A DNA stretch of 64,000 nt from contig CAJOLZ010000004.1 of assembly GCA_905235575.1 (NCBI GenBank), positions 29,364 through 93,363 of the forward strand, read 5' to 3'. Under the pieces are notes generated by a model. That model ran no database searches. It had not been told where the DNA came from and was given only the letters and a program-made list of their open reading frames with translations. Shown in pieces: positions 1 to 9,920 of the stretch; the stretch's first letter is position 1, and every line of letters begins with the position of its first letter. The position numbers and the translations under genes are program-made. The DNA is from an uncultured Bacteroidaceae bacterium (GTDB taxonomy: Bacteria; Bacteroidota; Bacteroidia; Bacteroidales; Bacteroidaceae).

Positions 1-98
1 GCGGCAAGAAGCCGCAAGAGTTGTTATTATGGCATAAAAAGACTTCTCATACAAGAGGAAAAGCACCTTTGTCGGCCTAATGACTGATTCGGGTTTAA
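1..98 (+). repeat. Dispersed repeat family B, right part (cut by window edge)
   Basis: About 90 bases from position 8 match 21200-21290 closely, and more distantly 60070-60155. The right end, GACTGATTCGGGTTTAA at 82-98, is the inverted form of the TTAACCCGAATCGGTC end seen at 21160. No coding potential is visible. The left end lies outside the window. I read it as a MITE-like intergenic element; a structured RNA is the alternative. Confidence 0.6.
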
Positions 99-149
99 CC
101 CGACGACCTATTCGGGTTGAAAGAATGCTGAGAAATGACGCAGACACAC

Positions 150-185
150 AAAAAAAACGAGGGGAGCACGATTTGTGCTCCCCTC
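150..185 (-). terminator. Rho-independent terminator of the GH127 operon
   Basis: An 11-bp perfect stem (GAGGGGAGCAC paired with GTGCTCCCCTC) has a 5-nt loop. On the minus strand it is followed by a run of eight T. It lies just downstream of the last minus-strand gene (211-369). Confidence 0.85.
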
Positions 186-210
186 GCCTATCTACAGGGT
201 GAACGGGATA

Positions 211-369
211 TTATTCCTCGCTGCCACCAAATACGTCCCAACTGTTCTTCTCCTTTACACCTACGTTATTTGATGGTTTATCATCAATGGGGACACTTGT
301 TATCAGCAGCGTCCGGGTTGCCTGGACAGAAACTATTTCCATCGCGGGCTTAAAATAATTCTTTTTCAT
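211..369 (-). CDS. Small hypothetical protein, 52 aa
   Basis: A short frame starting MKKNYFKPAMEIVSVQAT and ending WDVFGGSEE. It starts 2 nt after the stop of the upstream T9SS cargo gene and ends just before a strong terminator, so it is the last cistron of this operon. Short proteins opening MKKxYxKPxMEVV and ending in an acidic, glycine-containing tail are frequent unannotated genes in Bacteroidales; their function is unknown to me. There is no signal peptide or membrane segment. Operon position and family-like N-terminus support a real gene. Confidence 0.6.
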   Translation of the reverse strand: MKKNYFKPAMEIVSVQATRTLLITSVPIDDKPSNNVGVKEKNSWDVFGGSEE

Positions 370-371
370 AT

Positions 372-3300
372 TTATTTAAGTACTTTTTTACCGTTAATAA
401 TATAAACGCCCTTAGTGGCTTTCTCTACACGGCGACCGCTCAGGTCATAGATGACATTGGACTGCTGTGCCTTGTCAGCGTCAACCTCGGAGATTGCGGT
501 CTCGGTGTTGGTGGCATTGATTGCCTTCACAGCAGAAGCAGCCTCACCGCTACGCAGGTAAGCCTTGCCGGCAGGAATGATGGTACCAATCTCTGCAACA
601 TGGAAGCCTAATACATCATCAACCACACCGAATATATACTGCGAACCGTTGGCCTCAACATCCTCGAATGCGGGGATGAGGTCGTTCTCGCCAGTACCCT
701 CAACGCCGATAGCGTAAGGCAGCACGTAGCTACCGTCGCCGGCGAAGGTGATTGCGATGCTCTTCACGCGCAGCTGAACACCACCCACTTCCTCGTAGTA
801 GTTGTTGGTGATGCTGATGCTGTTGGTGCCATACTCGATAGTGCGGTCCTCGTTACCAACGAAGTTGGTGCCGTCGTAGAAGTCGCAAGTAATCACAACC
901 TTGGCAATCTGGTTGTCGGGAGTGTTGATGGTGAGCACGTTGTTAGCATACATACGTACACCCTCGGGTACGGTGTAGTAAGCAGCATCGTTGCTCTTGC
1001 CAGTCTTCGAGAAGCTGATGGTACCACCGGCGAACTTGATGTCGCTGCCGGAAACCACCTCGCGGTTCTTCCAGCCCTGAGCGTTCATGTCGATGACGAT
1101 GGTCTGCGAGCCGGGAACTACGCCAGCGTTGACGATGGTGATGACGTTGCCGTCAACCTCGGTTGCGTTGGACTTAGCAGCCTCGCCGGCAGGAGTCTCT
1201 GCGCCGACATACTCAAGAAGAACTGCCTCGCCACCACGAGCGGAGGTAACAGGCTCCAGATGTGCATAGCTGCCCTTGTCGATAACGGCATAAGCCTGAA
1301 CGTCGGGAACTACGGTGAAGTCGATGTCGTAGGGAACAGCGAGTGTAGCAAAACCTATCTCACCGAAGGATACACCTGCGTAGGCGGGCTCGTCAACCTG
1401 CATCCAGGAGAGGATGGGATAGTGACCACCATAGAGGAACTTCCACTCGTTCTCGAAGTCCCAACCGAGGGTCTCGGCATAGAGGTCGTATGTGGTGCCT
1501 GCGCTCTTTTCAACCTGACCGCCGTTGAAGTCATCGGGGTTCGTCAGTGTGAACTTAACATCGGTATAGATTGTCTCCTTATTCGAGTAGTTGTTCTTGT
1601 AAGTATCGGCATTACCACGCATGATGGCGTTTGCAGAGCCATTGCCCCAACCAGCATATACGTTGTCGGCAAAGATGGCATTGTTTTGGATGGTGAAGTT
1701 AGATTCGGTACCATCCTTCAGTGAGATGAGACCGGAAGCCTGGCCACCACCAGCAGATACATTACCTACGAAGAGGTTGTTCTCAACGAGACCACCGAAG
1801 GCGGTACCAATGAGACCACCAGCCTGATATTCGCGAGAAACGACATCGGCCTGAACATAGTTGTTGGAAACGGTGCAGCCCTTGTCGCCACGGATTTCAC
1901 CGGCGAGACCGCCTACGTGGTCGCGACCCTCAATGATAGGATTGATGATGGCAACACTGGTAATCGTGGTGTTGACGGCACGACCTACGAGAACGCCGAC
2001 ATTAACATCGCCATTCAATGTAGCATCAACCACAGCCACTTTCTTGAATGTAGCACCATTGGTAACACCGAAGAGACCTACGTAGCTCTGACCAGAATTC
2101 TCATAGGTGAAGTTCTTGATGCTGTGACCCTGGCCATCGAAGGTACCAGTGTAGGGATTCGACTCGGTACCGATGATCTGTGCACTCACACCAGCGAGGT
2201 CGATGTCGGCAGTCAGGATAGCGTTGGCGCCATACTCACCACCGTTGACGGAAGTAGCAAAGAAGTCATAGTCGGAAGCAGAACCAATCTGATAGGTGTT
2301 GCCCTTCTTCTGCTTGTCGAAGATGTTGCGCTGAATCTTCTTGCCCTCGGTGTAGGCAGCGAGCAGTGTCTCGGGAGTAGCGTCCTCAACAGCCTTCACA
2401 GCCTCGGCATAAGCCTTCTTGTCAGCAGCAGAAGCACTGGCGGGAACCTCGTAAGCGTTCAGTTCGGCGAGACGTGCAGCCTTGTCGGCATTGAAGTCTT
2501 CTTCGGTACCGAATGTCAGCTCGTTCATCTGAATCAGATTGCCATCGAAGGGCTCAGCAACCTCAATCTTGAAGAAGATGTATTCTTCCTCAGCACCCGG
2601 GGTCATACCGAAGGGAGCCTCGTACTTGCTGCGGCCGGGCAGGAGGTCCTGACCAACATTCTCGTGAGAGTCAATCAGCACCCACTTGTCAGAGTTGCGG
2701 GAAGCGTCGAGAATGCTTCCGTTGAAAGCGTAAATCTGCCATGTCTTCCAGTTACGACCAGGATAGTTGCCTGTGTCACCACCGGTGAGAACCGTATAGT
2801 AGAAGGGCTTCACAGGTGTACCAGCACGGTAGATTGCGAAAGCACCAGTGCCATCACTGGGGAGGTCGGTACCCCACTTGTTGTCGAGGTTGCCGTCCAT
2901 CAGGTTCTCGGGCTGTCCGTCACCCCAAGTGGTGAAGCCATCGAGGCATACGAACTTGGCACCGGCAGCATAAGCGTCAACGAGATCCAGCAGCTTGCTC
3001 AGTGCAACGAAGTCGCTTTCAACCACGTCGAAGTCACCAGCGCTGATGTCGGTGCGAATGGTGTTCTTAGCGATTTCCTTGAAGTCAGCGATGAGGGGAT
3101 CAGCCTCGTCATAGGCGCTCAGGTCGTATTCCTGTGCACTACGCTGTCTTGCCTGGTATGTCGACTTAACATTCTGCTCGCGGTATTTGGTGAAGCTGAA
3201 CTCACCCATCTGCATGTAGTCACCAGAGTTACGGATGTCGATTACCTCAATCTTGATGATAGTAAACATTGCTTAAAATTGTCTCCGAGATGTCGAACTG

Positions 3301-3725
3301 GGTCTCCAGATAAGTGTTGTTGGAGGTACCAGTGGGGAAGTCGTCGTTGGTAATACCCTTCTTCTCGTCAATGAGTACCCACTCTGCAGCATCCTTCGTA
3401 GCATCTCTGTCCAGAACGAAGTTGGCACCATAAATTCTCCATGTAACCCACTGACGGCCCGTCGAACTCGGTGTGTCGTTAGCCACAGTCAGCGTATAGG
3501 TGCTGGGGTTGATGGCCTTCGAGGTCTTGAAGATCAAGTAGTCGCTGTTGGTACCGTTGGTGTGACCATTACCCCACTTAGTTGAGGCGTTACCATCAAT
3601 CAAAGCGGGTGCACCTTCACCTCCAGAGGGCTTGCTGTGAGATGAGTGTATGTCACCTGAGCACATACACTCTGTCCGAACAGCACTGCGGCTGCTGCGA
3701 ACAAGAATTTCAAACTTTTTCTCAT
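372..3725 (-). pseudogene. GLUG-repeat surface protein with T9SS sorting domain, broken by two frameshifts
   Basis: Three reading frames together make one protein of about 1,115 residues. The start at 3725 encodes a signal peptide (MRKSLKFLFAAAAVLFGQSV, then CAQ). The frame shifts near 3622-3634, where one base appears to be missing in a C/T run, and again near 3247-3285. The middle holds two discoidin-like segments (each with TWRIYG or TWQIYA and WVLIDxxE). Next come GLUG-type repeats (VGLFG, VGVLVG, VGGLAG, AGGLIG), then a beta-rich region. The C-terminus (YDLSGRRVEKATKGVYIING) is a typical type A T9SS sorting signal. It lies 63 nt downstream of the glutaminase-like gene in the same operon. 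As written only fragments could be made; sequencing error is the main alternative to true decay. Confidence 0.75.
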
Positions 3726-3788
3726 TTGTTAATAAATTAAGTTAGTAATTAGGTTTTTGAATTTATTGTTATTGTTTATCTCTTCTTG

Positions 3789-6302
3789 TCACTTCTTCAG
3801 TTTCTCGGCGAGCACACGCATCCAGTATCCACCAATCACGCTGCGTGCCTTGAATCCCACCATCCGTGCGGTCTTGGTATCGCTCCAGTCGCTGATGGGC
3901 ACCCTGCTGGGCGTCTCATTTATATAGGTATATACGGGCGTGACGAACTGCTGGAATGTTTCCTTGTCGGGCGACATGGCAGCGGTCCACATAATCCAGT
4001 CGCTCTTGGTGTAGTCGCGACGGCAGTCGAGGGGCAGTCCGTATTTGTTCTGCACGGTGAGATAGTATTTGATTTCCTTATCGTAAACCTCGTCGCTGAA
4101 GAGTCCGAGTGCCCAGAGCTTGTCCCAAATCATGTTGTACTTCTGGCTCCACGTGTCTTCGCGGTCGAAAGCGAGGCGATAGTGGTCGCCCTCCGCAGCC
4201 ATCTGCTCCCATGTCTTGGCCATCTCGCGTGCCTTTGCGAGATATTTGTCGGCCGTTTCGGTATCACCCTTCATACGTGCCATTTCGGCATATCCTGCAA
4301 CACCGCAGATGGCTTTCAGCGAAAGGTTGCAGTTGTGTGCCCAGTGTCCTGCGAAGTCGTCGGTGCATAGCTGGTTCTCGGGGTCCTGACCGTTCTCTGC
4401 CAGATAGTCTGCCCATGTGGTGAGCACTTCCCAGTACTTCTCGACATACTTTGTATTGCCGTCGAGCTTGCATATCATGGCAGCCAACGTAATCATGTTG
4501 CCGGCTTCCTCGAGGGGCATGTCGCCACCATACACCTGTCCGTTTGCGATGGGATAGGTACCGAGGTCGTGTGCAGCAAATGGTTTTGTCCAACGTCCGC
4601 TCAGGCTATAGTCGAAGATGCTGGTCATCATGCCCTTCTGCAGTTCGGGGTTGTATGTAAGGAAGAGCGGTGCCTCGGGATAAGTGAGGTCAACCGTGTT
4701 GACGCATCCGTTGGAGTTGTTTTCCTTCGAGAACCAGAGCAGGTTGCCGTCCTTGTCCTTGAAGAGTTTGTGTGCAGCCATCACGTGGCGGTAGGATGCG
4801 CTCAGCACCTCAGCATACTCCTTGCCTCCTGCCTGGAAGCCGTCGTCGTAAATCTTCTTGTCGAAGTCGCGGCAGCTTGCCATGATGCTGTTGTATCTCG
4901 ACTTCAGGTCGTTGAACGCCTTGAAGATGGTCACCTCGCCATTGTGTGCCCAGTAGGCTTTGTAGCGCTCATACATGTACTCGATGTCCTCAATCTCGTC
5001 GTAGCCAACCATTGCGAAGTTGCTGGCTTTGTCCACGCTGCCGAAGTTGTGCACATAGGCCAGTGTGGGCATCTCTGCAGCCTTCTCAGCCACCACTTTC
5101 TGCTCGCTCTCTGGCAAGAGTCCACCCAACGCAAAGGCAACTTCCAGTGCGGATGTCTCACCGATGGCCACCTGTCCGTTGATTGCAGGCAGATAGAAGT
5201 AGCCCCAGTCTATGCAGATGCCGTCACCCTTCTTGGCAAGGATGGGTTGCTCGACGGTGCCGGTACGCACATAGTCGATACCCTCCTGCGAACCAAACGT
5301 GGAGATGGTGGCCTGCGATTCCTCGTTTACAGCCAACAGCGGGCTGGCGCCAAGGTAGAACTGCACGTCGTGCTTCTGTCCGTCGGTGGAACGCACCTGA
5401 TACGAGATGTAGTTGATGGGGGTGGAGATGAGGTCGTAGTCGTTAATCAGCATGGGAGCGGTGAAGACCACGTCGAGTTCCACCGGTCCGCAAGCGAAAG
5501 TGTAATAGGTATTTGTTGCCAACACATCCACACTCTTCTGCTCAGCGGTCTGTATCTCGATGGTGGCAGGACGGACGTTCTTGTAGAGTCCGAAATCTGC
5601 ATAGGCACCGCCCGTCGTGTTGTGGCAGTGTGCAGCGATGACGTTACGTCCTTCGTGGAAGAGCGGTTTCAGAGTCTCATCCACGTGGAGCACCACACCG
5701 TTCACCCATGTTTCGCCGGTGTTCACAACTTGTGTGCCGTTGATATAAAGTTCGAAGACATCGTCATGCGAATACTTCAGATAGAGGTCTTCGGCCAGTT
5801 GGTCTGCGGAGAGATTCACTTCGCGACGGATGAAGATGTCGCTGTCGAGGTCGCTCCAGCGGTTGCTCACATGAGAGAGTCCACGTGACCCCCAGGCTGC
5901 ACGCTCGGTATTCCATGCCGAAGCATCGAAGTCCTCGTTCTGCCAACCGTCTTTCTGCACGGTGTAGTTCACTTGTCCTTCCCAGCGCTGTTCATCGGCC
6001 ATCGGGGCGATGGCGGACAGTACGTAGTCCTGCTCAGCACCCAGGAAACGATATACGGAGCCGTCCACGCGCAGCAGTCCGAGCAAGGGCATCTCCATGT
6101 CGGTCCAATGGCGTGTGGAGCCGTCGGTCAGTTTGTCGTAGGGCGACCAAATGGAGAAATAGGGGTCGTTCACCACGAGAGGCACCGAGGGAAGTCGCAA
6201 ATCAGTGGCAGTGTAGGGCTCGAAGAAGGCCTGTTTGGGTTTCGAGTCGCACGATATCAAAGCGGCGGCACTCAGGAGTGCGAATAGAATGGTTTTTCTC
6301 AT
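3789..6302 (-). CDS. Glutaminase A (GtaA)-family lipoprotein
   Basis: An 837-residue protein with a lipoprotein signal (MRKTILFALLSAAALISC, Cys18), so it should be exported and lipid-anchored. The sequence follows the GtaA/DUF4964-DUF5127-DUF4965-DUF1793 family. An N-terminal segment contains DPYFSIWSPYDKLTDG, a central jelly-roll-like stretch contains LKYSHDDVFELYINGT, and the C-terminal alpha-helical part contains WLYFSKENNS-like and CNLSLKAICG motifs. Fungal GtaA hydrolyses glutamine; many Bacteroidetes members have no tested substrate, and the adjacency to GH127 suggests a role in glycan or glycoprotein breakdown. It starts 22 nt after the GH127 stop, consistent with one operon. Confidence 0.8.
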   Translation of the reverse strand: MRKTILFALLSAAALISCDSKPKQAFFEPYTATDLRLPSVPLVVNDPYFSIWSPYDKLTDGSTRHWTDMEMPLLGLLRVDGSVYRFLGAEQDYVLSAIAPMADEQRWEGQVNYTVQKDGWQNEDFDASAWNTERAAWGSRGLSHVSNRWSDLDSDIFIRREVNLSADQLAEDLYLKYSHDDVFELYINGTQVVNTGETWVNGVVLHVDETLKPLFHEGRNVIAAHCHNTTGGAYADFGLYKNVRPATIEIQTAEQKSVDVLATNTYYTFACGPVELDVVFTAPMLINDYDLISTPINYISYQVRSTDGQKHDVQFYLGASPLLAVNEESQATISTFGSQEGIDYVRTGTVEQPILAKKGDGICIDWGYFYLPAINGQVAIGETSALEVAFALGGLLPESEQKVVAEKAAEMPTLAYVHNFGSVDKASNFAMVGYDEIEDIEYMYERYKAYWAHNGEVTIFKAFNDLKSRYNSIMASCRDFDKKIYDDGFQAGGKEYAEVLSASYRHVMAAHKLFKDKDGNLLWFSKENNSNGCVNTVDLTYPEAPLFLTYNPELQKGMMTSIFDYSLSGRWTKPFAAHDLGTYPIANGQVYGGDMPLEEAGNMITLAAMICKLDGNTKYVEKYWEVLTTWADYLAENGQDPENQLCTDDFAGHWAHNCNLSLKAICGVAGYAEMARMKGDTETADKYLAKAREMAKTWEQMAAEGDHYRLAFDREDTWSQKYNMIWDKLWALGLFSDEVYDKEIKYYLTVQNKYGLPLDCRRDYTKSDWIMWTAAMSPDKETFQQFVTPVYTYINETPSRVPISDWSDTKTARMVGFKARSVIGGYWMRVLAEKLKK

Positions 6303-6324
6303 TTCCGTTTTTCAGTTTGTCGGT

Positions 6325-8349
6325 TTAGTTTTTTTCAGGTTGATAGTCGGGGAAGGCGCTGATGCGGAGCCTTGCCGAGCCCATGGGCACCAGGATGATA
6401 TCCTCCAGTTCGGCGCGCGGTGCATCGTCGTCGGGCAGCACCTGACAGGTCTTTGTCTCGTCCAAGCCCCATGAAGGGATGCGTGCTCCGCGAGCTTTCA
6501 CCCGGATGGGAGCGGTAGGACTGCTGAAAGGATAGTTGTCTTCGGGCCATGCGATGCGTTCGACACTCATGGTGGAGAGGTCGGGCAGGATGGAGTAGTT
6601 CCACGGCGAGTCGGCATAAATCTCGTAGGAGGGCCATTGCGATGCATCGGCTGTCTCCTGCCAGTGGGAATCTTGTATGGCTGACGACTTGCTGTCTATC
6701 TTCACGTAGCGCTCCTTGATGAGGAGACTCATGGTGAGTGGGCCGTAATCGACGCTTACACTGTTCTTGTTCAGTGCCCAGCGGCGCAGGCTCAGTTGCA
6801 TGGGGAAGTATATCTGCACCTGGTCTCCATCGCGCCATTCACGTTCGATGCGCAGCAATCCGCTCTTCACCTGACATGGCACGGTCTGTCCGTTCACTGC
6901 CACGTGGGCAGCCACCGTCCAGGTGGGGATGCGCAGGTAAAGGGGGAAGGTCGCGGTCTGTTTCTTCTTCATACCGACGGTGAGGAGGATGTCTTCACTG
7001 AAGGGATAGCGGGTCTGTTCGTCGAGGGTTATCTCCTGTCCGCCAGCAACACGCATCGTGGTGCGGCAGTCGCCATAGATGAGGAGTGCTGCTCCTCCGT
7101 CGGCGCTGGCCAGCATGAGGTTCTCGGCATAGTAGGGCCATGCCATCGAGTGGTTGTGCTGACAGCAGCGGCTGCTGAAAGGATTCATCAGGAGGAAGGG
7201 ACCTCCGTTTTGGATGCTGGGACTGTGATTGCCTCCGTCCGACTGCACCAAGTTGGGACTGGTGATGTATCGGAGGGCCTTCATGTCGGTGGTGAAGGCG
7301 GCAGGCAGGCTGTTGAACGTCACGTCTTCGAGGTTCTCCATCCAGAGCAGGTCACCCGTCTGGGCCATCAGTATCTCGTCGGAGAGCATCTGCTCAGCGA
7401 AGCCGCATGTCTCGGTGCCTTGTCGTGGGTCGATATATCCGAGGCGACAGTTCTCGTCGCTGCCGAACATACCTCCGGGCACTTGTCCGAAGATGCGTCG
7501 TATCAGGCTGTGGTTGTTGTATGTGGCATGGAGAGCCTTGGGGTCGTGACTGAGGAGGTAGTAGGTGGCAGGCTCACGGAAACACTCGGCCACGTTGACG
7601 TTGTGCCAGTTGGGCAATGTGGTTTCCTGCATCCAGTTGGCAGTAGTGCGGTGGATTTTGTGAGCCACGTCGAGCAGCCACGCTTCGCCGGTGCGGTTGT
7701 AGAGCCAGAGCACGCTCAGCAGGTTGTCACCGCCGCGCGAGTTTTCCCAATAGCTGCGCAGCAATTTATTCTCGGGGTAGGCCAGCTGCCAGCGGAAGTA
7801 GCCCTTCATCACGTCGAGGACGCGCTGGTCGCCACTGTAGTCGTACCAGTCCTGCAGAATCTGCAGTGCCAACATGTTGGCCCACAGTTCGCGGCGGCCG
7901 TTATCCTCGTTGACGGGACCGAAATAACCGTCGTCCTTGGCGCTGCGCAATATAGCTTCTATCCAGAACTTAGCCTCCTTGAGCATGGCTTCGTCGTGCA
8001 GGATATATGCCAGATTGCTGTAGCCGCGCAGCCAGTAGGGAACCTCCTCCCATCCGTGCTTGCCGCCCTCTTCAAGCCATGCATTGTCCTTCTTGTCGAG
8101 CCAGTCGCTTATCTCGCCCAGATGTCCAGCCAGTCCGTCGCGCTCCAGCTCGAGCATACGGAATGCCCACCCGCGCGCAGAAATGCTCCCTACGGGGAGT
8201 TTCACAAAGGGCGCAGGCAGAAGGGGTTCACGGTTCAGAACATAGTCAGTCTGACCCTGGCGGATATCGGACGGAGAAACCATCCGGTAGCTCTCGGCTG
8301 AAGCGAGGAGAGGCAATGCCAAAAGGAAGATTAAGAATGTTCGGCGCAT
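6325..8349 (-). CDS. GH127 beta-L-arabinofuranosidase (DUF1680 family)
   Basis: A 674-residue exported glycosidase beginning with a signal peptide (MRRTFLIFLLALPLLASA). I chose the start at 8349 over 8397 because the -7 box at 8395-8402 puts transcription initiation downstream of 8397. The (alpha/alpha)6-barrel sequence holds the GH127 zinc and nucleophile residues: Glu and Cys in TETCGFAEQM and the Cys pair in SSRCCQHNHSM. In the characterised HypBA1 enzyme the first Cys of that pair is the nucleophile. It is the first gene of a minus-strand operon with the glutaminase-like lipoprotein and a T9SS cargo, so the operon probably degrades an arabinose-containing plant glycan or glycoprotein. The exact substrate is not readable. 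Confidence 0.87.
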   Translation of the reverse strand: MRRTFLIFLLALPLLASAESYRMVSPSDIRQGQTDYVLNREPLLPAPFVKLPVGSISARGWAFRMLELERDGLAGHLGEISDWLDKKDNAWLEEGGKHGWEEVPYWLRGYSNLAYILHDEAMLKEAKFWIEAILRSAKDDGYFGPVNEDNGRRELWANMLALQILQDWYDYSGDQRVLDVMKGYFRWQLAYPENKLLRSYWENSRGGDNLLSVLWLYNRTGEAWLLDVAHKIHRTTANWMQETTLPNWHNVNVAECFREPATYYLLSHDPKALHATYNNHSLIRRIFGQVPGGMFGSDENCRLGYIDPRQGTETCGFAEQMLSDEILMAQTGDLLWMENLEDVTFNSLPAAFTTDMKALRYITSPNLVQSDGGNHSPSIQNGGPFLLMNPFSSRCCQHNHSMAWPYYAENLMLASADGGAALLIYGDCRTTMRVAGGQEITLDEQTRYPFSEDILLTVGMKKKQTATFPLYLRIPTWTVAAHVAVNGQTVPCQVKSGLLRIEREWRDGDQVQIYFPMQLSLRRWALNKNSVSVDYGPLTMSLLIKERYVKIDSKSSAIQDSHWQETADASQWPSYEIYADSPWNYSILPDLSTMSVERIAWPEDNYPFSSPTAPIRVKARGARIPSWGLDETKTCQVLPDDDAPRAELEDIILVPMGSARLRISAFPDYQPEKN

Positions 8350-8394
8350 GGCTGTTTTGCTGGGTCTATATTGCTTTATTTTAAATTTCGCGTA

Positions 8395-8426
8395 CAAAGT
8401 TACGAAAATTCCTCCGACACATCAAA
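8395..8426 (-). promoter_or_regulatory. Bacteroidetes promoter of the GH127 operon
   Basis: Minus-strand TTTG (8423-8426), a 20-bp spacer, then TAACTTTG (8395-8402). This matches the Bacteroidetes primary sigma consensus and decides the start codon of the GH127 gene. Confidence 0.8.
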
Positions 8427-8636
8427 CAAAAAACAAGAAAAAAATGCGTTTTTTACTTAAAATGTTTGCGTGAAGCCCCACAAAAGCCCCAAAAAGATGT
8501 TCTCCGAGACCCGAAAACGCCGAAACGAGAAGGGGGAACGCAAATCAACATAAGGTCGAGAAAAATCATACAAAAGCAAGTTCTGCACCCCAATCTGGAG
8601 CAAATGACATCAGTCGGGCGGCATGAAATTAAATTA
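8427..8636. other. Intergenic stretch with no recognised feature
   Basis: This lies between the GH127 promoter and hairpin element 1. Short open frames on both strands have no start context or familiar sequence. I see no gene here. Confidence 0.5.
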
Positions 8637-8720
8637 CGCACCACGCTGCGACACAAAACGCAGCACGTTGCAACGCCCGTCGCACCACGCTGCGACAGCT
8701 GTCGGACCACGGTGCGTTTT
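8637..8720 (+). repeat. Modular hairpin element (family A), copy 1
   Basis: Order is left arm, 6-nt linker, left arm, 4-nt loop gccc, right arm, 6-nt linker, right arm, then TTTT. Arms are 16 nt, for example CGCACCACGCTGCGAC. It lies past the 3' end of lpxB on the minus strand, with no plus-strand gene upstream. Confidence 0.85.
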
Positions 8721-8774
8721 CGTACGATTCGAGGTGAACGTCCGAACGAGGTCCGCAAGAGAGGCGCGAAAACG

Positions 8775-9920
8775 CTATGAATCAGCCTTCTGCAAGAGAT
8801 CGACCATCAGTCGTGCCGCACGCTGGGGAGCGCCCGGCTCGCCCAACCGCTGCGACATGGTTTCGTAGCCCTTCAACTGCGCATCTCGGGCTGGTCCGTC
8901 AGGTACGATGGCTGCCAAATGACGATGGACGTTTGCCGGTGTCATCTTGTCGGCCACCAACTCGGGAACAACTTCGGAACCGGCGATGAGATTTACCAGC
9001 GAAATGTAAGGTATTTTCAGTATCAGGCGACGTGCAATCGACACCAGTTTTCCCCACTTCATATAGTAGCACACCACCTGCGGGATGCGGAAAAGTGCGG
9101 TCTCGAGGGTGGCTGTTCCACTGGTTACGAGGGCAGCACGAGCGCTGCAGAGGAGGTCGTACGAGCTGGTTTTGTGCAAGCCAACGGGCTGCGGGACATC
9201 GGGGAAGAGAATCGGTCGGCACGACTCGATGATGCGCTCGTAGAACGCCGCTTCGATATCCGGAGCTACCGACACAACCAACTGATAGTCAACAGCAAAC
9301 GGAGCAGCCGCCTGTAGCATACGCCGCAGATTGTCGTCTATTTCCTGGCGTCGGCTTCCGGGAAGAAGTGCGATGACAGGCTTCTGCCACGGCGAGGGGA
9401 CGGGATGGTAAGCCGCCACCTCATCGACCGACGGATTTCCCACATAATGAATAGGATAGTGGTGCTTGCCCTCGAAGAATTCGACCTCGAAAGGGAGGAT
9501 GCTGAAAAGTTCGTCCACATCGCGTCGGATGTCCTTGATGCGATGTTCCTTCCACGCCCAGATTTTTGGGGAAATATAGTAATACACAGGTATTTGCGAG
9601 TGGCTTTTCACGAAGCGTGCAATCTTCAGGTTGAAACCTGGGTAGTCCACCAGAATGACCACGTCAGGCTGCCACTGGAGGATATCGTTCTGACACTCGC
9701 GCATGTGGCGCAGAATGGTGGAGGCGTGGCGCAGGACGGGAATGATGCCCATGTAGGCCATATCGCGGTAGTGGCCCATGAGGTGCAGCCCCTGAGCCTC
9801 CATCAAGTTGCCTCCGTAACCGCGGAAACTGGCTTCGGGGTCCTCGTCCTTGAGGGCCGCCATGAGATGGCTGGCATGGAGGTCGCCACTGGCCTCGCCT
9901 GCGATAAGGTAATATTTCAT
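8775..9920 (-). CDS. lpxB: Lipid-A-disaccharide synthase
   Basis: A 381-residue GT19 glycosyltransferase that joins UDP-diacylglucosamine and lipid X to give the tetraacyl disaccharide of lipid A, at the inner face of the cytoplasmic membrane. Diagnostic stretches are the N-terminal MKYYLIAGEASGDLHAS, DVVILVDYPGFNLKIAR, YYISPKIWAWKEHRI, LLPGSRRQEI and the C-terminal TSGTATLETAL. Length is normal. Its start overlaps the surE stop by 4 nt (ATGA), so the two are translationally coupled with surE first, an order common in Bacteroidetes. Confidence 0.96.
   Translation of the reverse strand: MKYYLIAGEASGDLHASHLMAALKDEDPEASFRGYGGNLMEAQGLHLMGHYRDMAYMGIIPVLRHASTILRHMRECQNDILQWQPDVVILVDYPGFNLKIARFVKSHSQIPVYYYISPKIWAWKEHRIKDIRRDVDELFSILPFEVEFFEGKHHYPIHYVGNPSVDEVAAYHPVPSPWQKPVIALLPGSRRQEIDDNLRRMLQAAAPFAVDYQLVVSVAPDIEAAFYERIIESCRPILFPDVPQPVGLHKTSSYDLLCSARAALVTSGTATLETALFRIPQVVCYYMKWGKLVSIARRLILKIPYISLVNLIAGSEVVPELVADKMTPANVHRHLAAIVPDGPARDAQLKGYETMSQRLGEPGAPQRAARLMVDLLQKADS

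Noticed and set aside
135..353. 72-codon plus-strand frame at the window start
   Set aside because: It runs over a terminator hairpin and opposes the better supported 52-residue gene.
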